A stretch of 64,000 nucleotides of DNA from Aquibium microcysteis (GTDB taxonomy: Bacteria > Pseudomonadota > Alphaproteobacteria > Rhizobiales > Rhizobiaceae): the NCBI RefSeq assembly GCF_014495845.1, contig NZ_CP061080.1, forward strand, positions 1,477,001 to 1,541,000, given 5' to 3'. The translations under genes and the position numbers were made by a program. Below are positions 1 to 7,700 of this stretch, one piece after another. Under the pieces are notes generated by a model. That model worked only from the letters and a program-made list of their open reading frames with translations, was not told where the DNA came from and ran no database searches. The stretch's first letter is position 1, and every line of letters begins with the position of its first letter.

Positions 1-1
1 G

Positions 2-922
2 AACGAGTGCTCCACGGCGATTCACGAAACGGTTCTCGCCGCCGCGACCGGACCCGGGGCAGTGATCCAGATCGAGGGCGATCCGCAGGTGGGGAAAACC
101 CGCGTGGTGAAGATCCTCGCGAACTTGGTGAGGAGCGATTTTATCCGCCCCCTCCAGGGGCGGACGCTCTACTGCGGACTGGAGGCCGCAAGCGACGCCC
201 GCGACCTTGATCACATCTTGGCCAGGTTGCTGGGTCGCGCCTCGATCCCGAAGCGCAATGCGTCACGCGCTGGTGATGTGCTGCACGACATTCTGCGCGA
301 TGGTAGCGTTTCATCGATCGTGCTGGACCATGCTCATCTCCTGGATAGGGCGAAGGCAGACGAGATCGACTTCGCAGCGGGCTTGCTCGCGCGCATTGCA
401 ATGCGCGGGGGCATCTCACTTCTCCTTGTGGGCCGAGAGGCGCCCACCGCCGTCACGCGTATTCTTGGACACGTCCTCCCGATCGCGCCCGAGAAGCTTG
501 CCCTTCCCTCCTTTCCCTTCCAGACGACCGAAGACGTCGGCCGCTTCGCCGGCTTCATTGAAGTGTTCTGCGGCGACATCATCGCCGAGTTCGATACGGC
601 CGGTATTGGAATTGACAACCTCTGGACCGACAACGAGACCCGCCGCCTCCTTATGGCGACGGGGGGTAATGTCGGCTTCTTCGTCCGGCTGCTGAAGCGC
701 GCCCTCGCCGTTTTGGCTGGAGCCAAGGACCCGGTCCTGAACCGCCGGATCCTCGCAGAAGCGCTTCGCAAGGAGATGCCCCGCCCGTTCAATTTCAATC
801 CTTTCGTTCGGGACGAACCGCCCGGCATCAAGGAGATCATTACCGCTTGGAGCCACAGCGAAGCTGGCAAGAAGCGGCAGGTCGGTACGAATGACGATCT
901 CTTCTCCTACCAGCGGAACTAG
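2..922 (+). CDS. tniB: TniB-like AAA+ transposition ATPase (5' end outside window)
   Basis: The reading frame is open to the left edge, so the true start lies upstream and the GTG at 62 is probably internal. A Walker A motif (GDPQVGKT) follows within 30 residues, and a Walker B-like stretch (SSIVLDHAHLL) comes about 75 residues later, as in the TniB/TnsC AAA+ family that bridges the DDE transposase and the targeting protein. The visible 306 residues are close to a whole TniB. The stop is 9 bases before the tniQ start, which implies co-transcription. TniB forms ATP-dependent filaments on DNA in related elements. The family assignment is firm from motif plus neighbour; the gene symbol is by analogy to Tn5053. 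Confidence 0.75.
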   Translation, partial: NECSTAIHETVLAAATGPGAVIQIEGDPQVGKTRVVKILANLVRSDFIRPLQGRTLYCGLEAASDARDLDHILARLLGRASIPKRNASRAGDVLHDILRDGSVSSIVLDHAHLLDRAKADEIDFAAGLLARIAMRGGISLLLVGREAPTAVTRILGHVLPIAPEKLALPSFPFQTTEDVGRFAGFIEVFCGDIIAEFDTAGIGIDNLWTDNETRRLLMATGGNVGFFVRLLKRALAVLAGAKDPVLNRRILAEALRKEMPRPFNFNPFVRDEPPGIKEIITAWSHSEAGKKRQVGTNDDLFSYQRN

Positions 923-931
923 GCTTGCGTC

Positions 932-1594
932 ATGCCACCACGCTACCGTCGCCTTTCGCAGGTTCCGAAGCTGCACGACGGCGAAAGCCTGCTGAGCTTT
1001 ACCGCCCGGATTGCTGCGGCCAACGGCGTCACGCCGGATGTACTCGCCAGCGCGGAACTGGGGATGGGGGCACAAGCTTGGCCGGCCGTTCTCTTGAGCC
1101 AGGTCTGGGCCCTCCCCTTGGCATGTGCGACCGGTGTTGAAGAATCGGATATCGTCGCTCGCCAGCTGTGTTGGTTGTCGCCGCATGTGGTGTCGATGAA
1201 CGGCCACGCTACGCCGCGAGTAATGATCGATCCCATCCGCCTCCGTTTCGCTCCGGGTCGTTTTGCATCCGGCGCGGGGTTCCATCGCAACCTGTGGCTT
1301 GTTCGGGGTATCACCTGTGACCCAACGACAGGTGAAAGGTTGCGGGAGAAGTGCACATGCGGACACCCGCAACTTTGGGTGACGCTTCGCACCCCATGGA
1401 AATGCTGCCGTTGCGATCAGGATCTCAGTGAGATTTCACCGGAGGTCGGAACCGACGAGGAAATTTATCGAAGTCGTGTGTGGGCAGGATTGCTCTCCGC
1501 GAAGCCCGGCGTGGCGCAGAAGTCGAGAAAGGGACTTCCCCCCGAGTTACAAGACCTTAGCTTAGCAGCCATTTGGCACCATTCGCTGGGCTAA
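932..1594 (+). CDS. tniQ: TniQ/TnsD-family target-selection protein, short form
   Basis: This 220-residue protein starts with ATG 9 bases after tniB. The N-terminal part has the family pattern of a conserved GES-L-S-F/W segment near the start (DGESLLSFTARIA). The C-terminal part has a Cys cluster (CDPTTGERLREKCTCG, then CCRC) that resembles the zinc-binding region of TniQ proteins. TniQ proteins act with TniB and the transposase to choose the target site. At 220 residues it is shorter than the ~400-residue TniQ of Tn5053, and the first CxxC pair of the usual zinc finger is not obvious. It may be a minimal or partly degenerate TniQ. The call rests on this pattern plus its position after tniB. 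Confidence 0.7.
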   Translation: MPPRYRRLSQVPKLHDGESLLSFTARIAAANGVTPDVLASAELGMGAQAWPAVLLSQVWALPLACATGVEESDIVARQLCWLSPHVVSMNGHATPRVMIDPIRLRFAPGRFASGAGFHRNLWLVRGITCDPTTGERLREKCTCGHPQLWVTLRTPWKCCRCDQDLSEISPEVGTDEEIYRSRVWAGLLSAKPGVAQKSRKGLPPELQDLSLAAIWHHSLG

Positions 1595-1938
1595 CGGGCC
1601 GTGACGCTGGCCGCGACACATCTGGCGTAACATGACGCACTAGTGGAGAAGCTTCTGTCCTCGACGAAAGAGACCTCCATGGCTTCGTTGGGTCTCGATA
1701 CATCGATGAGCCACGTCAGTTACTGAATTCCCGGCCATCATGCGAAGATTCAACACGCGCATGTGTCCGCAATGCGCCCCCATTCGTGCCATTCGCCTAC
1801 TTGTGAGGGCCTCCTGAGAGCGGACGTTCGATTCATTTTCTGACCAGGTCCAAACACCTCCGTCTTCGCCGCAGCACGCGACATTTGGGGCGACATGTCG
1901 ATGCTCTACGAGACCCCTTTCGGTCGGCTCAAGGGGTG
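1595..1938. other. 344-bp gap inside the transposon
   Basis: No convincing gene is seen between the tniQ stop and the stop of the convergent cargo gene. A 6-bp stem (CCCCTT at 1914-1919 with AAGGGG at 1931-1936) sits just past the cargo gene stop and could be a weak terminator, but no T-run follows on either strand. Confidence 0.5.
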
Positions 1939-4002
1939 CTAAGCGTCCATGAGGTTCAGGCGATCGAAGAAGACGCGGTTGCGACGCTTGGCATCGGCAA
2001 GAAGTCGGCCGTAGTCGATTACCTCAAAATAGATCCCGAAGGTCCGGTGATATCCGTAGTAGGACCGCTGATCCGGCGTAGGCATCGCGTCCGACATCTT
2101 CAGCTCGGCGTGCATGCTCGGTGTAATGTCGCACACGACGTAAGCGAAAGCTGGTATCTTTTCCCCCGCAACCGACAACGGCCGCCCGTTGTCGTCCTTA
2201 AACTGGCCACCGCGAATGAGTTGTATCTGCTCGAACACTTGTCTGAGCGGATTGTCGTCGCCGGTGTAGTCGTCCCGCTGCGGTCGTTTGAACTCGATAA
2301 CGGTGATGCTATTGAGAGGCATGCCGTCTTCGGGCTTTTCAGAGAATGCAATTTTCCGATCGAAGATGAAAAGGTCAGGCCGCTTCCGCGATTCCGAAGT
2401 GAAATGGGTGTGAGAGTTGAGCGGCCGGTCGGAAGCGATGAAAGAATGGAAGTTGAGTCGTTCGTCGATGATCCAAAGGTTCTGTTGCGAATAGAGGATA
2501 TCCTGGTCTGTTGCCCTCATCGGGAAGAGGATACTGTGGACTGCCTCCTCAAGCGGATATTTGGCCGTCCGTTTGTCGTTGGAGAGCGCTTTCTCCAACA
2601 GCTCGATAATGATCTTGCGGTGGGATACGTATTGGGCGAGGGCTGACACGCCGAGTTCGTTCGAACGCTCCATAAACTCCGATAGGCGCTGACGGTACCC
2701 TTCGTAGTCTTCTTGCCTGGCCGCTTCGGTCAATATGCGGGACCCTTCCCTCTTAAGGCTGACCTCGCGTTGATGGAGCTCCCTGTGTAGTGCCAACTCC
2801 ATGTCCAATTTGGAGGCATTTGGCGAGATTGAGCCGATGAACTGATCCAGGTAGCGAAGGAGAGGTTTATACTGTGGGGCTTCCGTTCTGACGTAGTCCC
2901 GGACCCGCTTAGCTTTTGCGGTGTTGAGGCTATCAATCAATTCGGCGAGATCCTGTTGAACGAACTCAAGGCATTCCGTCCGGATGTCGGACCGCCGTAG
3001 GTCTTCCACTTGGAGCATATCATCTTGTCCGTCCTCCAGTTCCTCGCGTATGTCGAAGTCTGTGCGGAAATTATTGACCCTGTCGTTGAGGTAGTCCCCT
3101 TGGACCACCGCGAGGTAGACGAAACTGCCTCCCTCCTCGTCTTGCAGCCGCCCAATGAAGTTGGGGATGAACTGGTCAAGCCTTTCCGTGATCACTGCGC
3201 GCGAGTTTGCCGCGTAGATCAGGCGATGTTTCGATGCGCGGGGCGAGTGGAGGCGGAACCCGTGGATGCGGAAACTACGCCCGGCTAACTCGAAGTTCCC
3301 GCTGTGCCCGCCGCGCTGGAAATTCTCGTTAAACACTTTGTTGAGGGACAGCTTGATGCCACCGTCCTGGATCTCGACCTCGGGGCACTCTGGTTGCATC
3401 AGGATGAGGATGAAATGCTCGGCCAGGCGCTGCGCCAGTATCTCAATGTCGGTCGGACACTCCTCGCAATAAGGCGAAAGGAAGCCCGCGAGTCTGACCG
3501 TCGTTCCTGACGCCCCACTGTCGATCTGCGCCGCGCTGGCCGCGTCCGGGTCGTAGTCGAAGCCGAACTCAAAATCCCGCAGCCAATGACTTGGCTCGTC
3601 ATCCCCGTCCTGCGCCTGGAACGTAGTTCTCACATGGACCGTCTCGAAGGCTTTGAGCCACATGAATCGGCCGAGACCTTTTCCGCCTCGCTGGTACTTG
3701 TGTTCAGAATACGCTGTGTTGAACGAATCGAAGTTCTCGTCGGTGAAGCCGATGCCGGTATCGCTGATTTCGAAACCGACAATAGGAGCGTCGTCCTGGC
3801 CGAGCAGATTTTCGGCGCGCTCCACGACGATCGTGACGCGATGCCGCCTGTCGGACTTCGCGTCCTGAATTGCTTGGAAAGAGTTCATCACCGCCTCGAA
3901 TAGCGGAAGTAGCGCCTTCCATTTCGGAAGCTGTGTCTGTCGGATCTGCCCCCTGAGGTTGGTCCGAAGCATTCCCGGCTGCAGGGCGATAATCTGGTTC
4001 AT
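1939..4002 (-). CDS. GHKL ATPase fused to a PD-(D/E)XK nuclease, putative defence cargo
   Basis: The start is taken at ATG 4002 (687 residues) because conserved-looking sequence begins there; an upstream ATG at 4080 adds 26 unremarkable residues. The N-terminal third has the three GHKL (Hsp90/MutL/MORC-type) ATP-binding motifs: an N-box (LFEAVMNSFQAI, residues 35-45), DTGIGF (81-86) and GGKGLGRF (107-113). The C-terminal ~150 residues carry a PD-(D/E)XK-like core: RPD at 541-543, then EFK at 570-572 after hydrophobic strands, with a Gln-rich helix after it (FEQIQ). A helical region separates the two. GHKL-nuclease fusions occur among anti-phage systems, and transposons of this type often carry defence cargo, so a role in defence is likely but inferred. 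The gene stands alone and faces the tni genes. I do not recognise a named family. Confidence 0.7.
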   Translation of the reverse strand: MNQIIALQPGMLRTNLRGQIRQTQLPKWKALLPLFEAVMNSFQAIQDAKSDRRHRVTIVVERAENLLGQDDAPIVGFEISDTGIGFTDENFDSFNTAYSEHKYQRGGKGLGRFMWLKAFETVHVRTTFQAQDGDDEPSHWLRDFEFGFDYDPDAASAAQIDSGASGTTVRLAGFLSPYCEECPTDIEILAQRLAEHFILILMQPECPEVEIQDGGIKLSLNKVFNENFQRGGHSGNFELAGRSFRIHGFRLHSPRASKHRLIYAANSRAVITERLDQFIPNFIGRLQDEEGGSFVYLAVVQGDYLNDRVNNFRTDFDIREELEDGQDDMLQVEDLRRSDIRTECLEFVQQDLAELIDSLNTAKAKRVRDYVRTEAPQYKPLLRYLDQFIGSISPNASKLDMELALHRELHQREVSLKREGSRILTEAARQEDYEGYRQRLSEFMERSNELGVSALAQYVSHRKIIIELLEKALSNDKRTAKYPLEEAVHSILFPMRATDQDILYSQQNLWIIDERLNFHSFIASDRPLNSHTHFTSESRKRPDLFIFDRKIAFSEKPEDGMPLNSITVIEFKRPQRDDYTGDDNPLRQVFEQIQLIRGGQFKDDNGRPLSVAGEKIPAFAYVVCDITPSMHAELKMSDAMPTPDQRSYYGYHRTFGIYFEVIDYGRLLADAKRRNRVFFDRLNLMDA

Positions 4003-4378
4003 TGGGTTCCGCCAATCTGCAACTTGATCCGCTAGCGCTCCGCATCCCGCTCGTAAGGCGCACCGCAATGCTACCATCACATCAGAACAGTTCTAGCTAG
4101 GAAGGTGATGTCTTTGGGTGGAAAACGGCATCGCACGTTTCCGTTGGTATACGACCACATAGAAGCTGTCAGTCCGATGTCGGCCCCATTCCGGATGCTG
4201 TCGATTTATGGCAGCACCCGTGAGCCTCGAATAAGTCCGCCGTTTCGTGTGACGTATCGAAACGTTGAACCCCGACGAACGGGGCGAGTGCGTTCTGTCG
4301 ATCAGCAGCTCTGCCAGCCTATAAGCAGCAATCAGAGGTTGTGACACCTACCGGCAGTGATCACGGGCAAGAAAGCGA
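4003..4378. other. Non-coding stretch between cargo gene and transposon end
   Basis: No credible gene is seen here; the short frames of about 80 codons on both strands lack family features. A perfect 5-bp stem (CCCCG ACGAA CGGGG, 4270-4284) is present with no T-run. The promoter of the minus-strand cargo gene is probably near 4010-4100 but no clear hexamers are seen. Confidence 0.45.
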
Positions 4379-4510
4379 GATTCAGATAGGAACTTCAGCC
4401 AGCACAAAGATTCAGATAGGCCCTCTCAGGATTCCGATACGAATTCAATAGTGGCGTTGAATTGATTACGAATTCTACGACGGCAGATTCAGATAGGAAC
4501 TGTATGTACA
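4379..4510. repeat. Transposon end with four ~14-bp repeats and TGTACA terminus
   Basis: GATTCAGATAGG occurs exactly at 4379-4390, 4409-4420 and 4486-4497; the first and third copies continue as AACT. A diverged copy (GATTCCGATACGAA, 12 of 14 bases matching) is at 4430-4443. All four are in the same orientation. Copies start 30, 21 and 56 bases apart. The last copy is followed by TGTATGTACA (4501-4510); read inward from the outside this is TGTACATACAGTTCCTATC, a TGT-type terminus. Several same-orientation sites inside a TGT-ending terminus is the arrangement of TnsB/TniA-binding sites in Tn7-like and Tn5053-like elements. The repeats are seen directly; their role as transposase sites is inferred. 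Confidence 0.7.
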
Positions 4511-4708
4511 AGTCCGCAGCGCGCTCCATCGGCCCGTCGCGCACTGGCGTTCGCCCTGCCCGACAGCGGAGGAAGATTCGACGCTTTCCGACGCCGATGG
4601 CGATCGCCGAATGCCGCCGCACGCCGTGGGCGGATGGTCCGGCACGGCGTCCGGACGTTCCGATCGATGTGCGGGATCCGATCTCCCGCGGCCGCGCGGA
4701 AGAACGGG

Positions 4709-7700
4709 TCAGAACCGGAAGGACAGGCTCATGTCGACGTCCGAGCTGCGGCCGAGGCCTTCGCTTTCCCAGGTGGTGGCGGAGACGTCCCAGACGAGGC
4801 CGTCGATCGTGCGCAGCCGCAGGCCGAGGCCGAGTTCCAGCCGGGAATAGTCCGGCGTCGCCCCGATCGCCTCCCAGCCGAAGCCGTAGGCGTCCGCCGC
4901 CAGCGAGCGCGCGCGGATCGTGCGGTCGTCGAGCACCAGCGCTTCCTTCCAGGCCGCGGTGACGCTCGGTTCGACGATGATCGCGCCGCCGAGCGTGAAG
5001 CGGTTCGACAGCGTCGCGCCGACCGTTCCGTACTGGTCGGTCACGGTGTCGGCCAGATAGTGGTTGCCCCAGACGCCGTCGTCCTCGCGGAAATCCTCGC
5101 GCCGCGTCGAGGAGACGTCGTAGGCGCCGAAGAGATGGATGCGGCCGAGCAGTCCCAGGTCGGTCTGGAAGCCCGCCTTGACGCCGCCATGCAGCAAGGC
5201 GGTGCGGAAGTCGCCGCCAACGGTATGGGGATCGAGTTCGCCGTCGAGCGTGTAGCCCCAGGCGGTGCGCTGATAGTCGCTCTCGGTCATGCCCGCACCG
5301 AGATTGGCCTCGATGTAGAGACCGTCGTCGCTGACGAACCCGGCGCCGACGCCGGCCCATGCGCCCATGCCGTCGCCGCCCATCCAGCGATCGCGGATCT
5401 TGAAGTCGACCGCGCTGGTGCCGAGGCCGAGCGTCACGAAGGCGTTTTCGCGCGCGATGATGGCGCCGAGCGAGCCCGACAGGTCGTAGCCGCGATAGGA
5501 CGCACTGTTGCCGTCGCCCGCGGCCTTCTCGAAGCCGTAGGCGGAACTGCTCCAGAAGCGGAGGCCGTCGTCGCAGCGCAGCGCCGGATTCTTCTCGGGG
5601 TCGAGCGCGCAGTCGACGGCCTGGGCGGCCATGCCGTGCATGGAGTCGCCCATCTGCCGGGTCGCGCCGTGCTGGGCCTCGGCCGCGCCGACCATTCCCT
5701 CGCCGTCGAGAGAATCATAGACCGTCTTCAGATCGGCGAGGTCGACGACGCGCAGGATGTTGGCCGCGACCGTCTCGTAATCGGCCCAGCCATAGGCCTG
5801 GATGGCGGTGACGGCGCCGCAATAGGAACCCTGGTTGACCGTGAGCCCGCCCGGGCAATAGTCGATCGTGTATGACAGCTGCGCGAGGTTCGGGTCGGAG
5901 AAATCGACCGTCGCCGAGAAGGTCGCCGTGGTCGAGGACGTGCCGTTCAGGAACGTCGGGTGGACGGTCATTCCCGCATCGCTGACGCCCCCCTCGGCAT
6001 AGAGGAACGGGATCAGGTAGGTGCCGGCCGATCCGGCGCCGGTGATCGGGCTGAGCTGCAGGGTTCCGGCGAGGCTCGCGGTGCCCGTGACGAAGATGCG
6101 GTCCATCTCGTCGATGCCCGGAACGCCCTGGTCGTTGCGGTCGAAGGCGACGTCGGCGATCACGTTGCCGTCGGCGGCCTGCGCGAAGTTGCCGGTGACC
6201 TTGGTCAACTGAAGCCCGTCGAGCGTCGGTGCGAACTCCGCCGGCGTGGCGAAGAAGGCGGCGAACAGGCTCGGCGGGAGGGCCGCGGGCTGTGCAGCCG
6301 CGACGCTGACGGTGGGCTCGAGCTGGAGGTTGCCGTTCGGATTTCCGGCAAGCCCGATCGAGATGACGCCGGCATTGGTGAACAGGTTGGAGCCGTCCGT
6401 CGCGTGGCCGAGGTCGACATCCGTGCCCATCACGAAAGTGGCCCCTGCCCTGTTTTCGACGGTGTTGCCGGTTCCTCCCGAATTGTCGAAATCGAGATCG
6501 ATGGAGCCGAGCATCCAGCCGCCGGCCTGGTTGGTGACGGCTTCGGAGGCTGCGCCGCCGGTGATGACGACGTCCGCCAGGCCGCCGAGGGTGAAGATCT
6601 CGCCGGCGCCGCCATTGGTCAGCGTGTTCGTCGTCCCGCCCAGGATGGCCATGGCCGTGCCGCCCGAGCCGCCCTGCATCAGGCCGGTGTTGGCGACGTC
6701 GATGTCGCCGCTGCTGGAGATGAGGCGCAGGCCGAAAGCCTCCGCGCCGGTCGCCGCGACGACACCGCTCGTGGTCACGAAGACGCCGCCGGATGCGAAC
6801 CCGGTCGCGGCGCGGCTTTCGAGCAGCACGGCGCCGTCGTTGGAATGGCCGACGATCGAGCCGGCGGTGTTGTCGAGGCTGACCAGGCCTGCGTCTCCGA
6901 CGTCGGAGATGCTGGCGGCGGTCACGGTGAACACGCCCGGCCCGCCGAAGCCGAGCATCGACCCGTCGGCATTGTCCACGGTGACCGCGCCGGCGTCGCC
7001 GATTGCCGAATCGCTGCGCGCCACCACGGCCGAGCTGCCTGTGCCGGTGACGGTGATCGAGCCGTCATTGTTGGAGGCCGTGACGTCGCCGGAGGCCGAT
7101 TCGGCAAATCCGTCGATGGTGGCGACATGGCTCCTTGCGATGATGCCGTGCGCTTCGTCGCCGGTCGTTTCGATCACGCCGCCGTCGTTCAGCATCGTGA
7201 CGTCGCCGGAAACCTGGCCGGACGCGTAGGACAGGCCGGTCATGCCGGCTGAGCGGTTGCCGCTGGTGCCGATGCCGCCCGAATTCGCGACGTCGACATC
7301 GCCTGCCCCGCCCATCTGGGTGCCGATCGGCAGACCGGTCCAGTAGAGCAGGTTCGAATTGTAGGTGCCGGCGCCGAAGCGCTCGTTGAGGCCGTTCACG
7401 CCGCCGACGCTGACCGCCAGGATGCCGTCGGCCCTGCCGCCGCGCGTGAGAAGCGTTCCCGAGTTCTCGACGTCGACCGCACCGCCGGCGCCACCCACGA
7501 TACTCGCTTCGCCGGCCAGTCCGGTGACCGTCCCGGCCGCGCCGTCCAAGCCGGCGTTCCATTCGAGCAGCAGGCCGCGCTGGCCGCCGGTGCCGAGGGC
7601 ATAACCCAGGCAGGGAATCTCGCCGAGCGTGCAGGCGTCGAAGGCGGAGCCAGCCGCACTTCCCGACCCGCCGGCGCCGACGGCGCCGCCGGCGCCGGCC

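Larger units (their letters stand above)
1..4510. mobile_element. Right-hand part of a Tn5053/Tn7-superfamily transposon
   Basis: The stretch holds TniB- and TniQ-type transposition genes at the left edge, one cargo gene (GHKL-nuclease) and, at 4379-4510, an end with repeated binding-site-like sequences closing in TGTACA. Elements of this superfamily (Tn7, Tn5053/Tn402, CAST) end in 5'-TGT...ACA and carry several transposase-binding repeats inside each end, so the outer boundary is placed at about 4510. The left end and the DDE transposase (TniA/TnsB) lie outside the window. A 5-bp target duplication (AGTCC at 4511-4515 would be the candidate) cannot be tested without the other end. No cas genes are visible in this part. 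The gene content is seen; the exact boundary is inferred. Confidence 0.7.

Noticed and set aside
1885..2646. A 253-codon plus-strand frame opposite the GHKL-nuclease gene
   Set aside because: No recognisable motif, while the minus-strand frame has complete ATP-binding motifs.
4093..4347. Overlapping 79- and 84-codon frames on both strands inside the transposon
   Set aside because: No ribosome site, no motif and no neighbour support.
4379..4500. CRISPR array from the spaced GATTCAGATAGG repeats
   Set aside because: Repeats are 12-14 bases, spacing is irregular (30, 21, 56) and one copy has diverged; transposase-binding sites explain them better. No cas genes are present.
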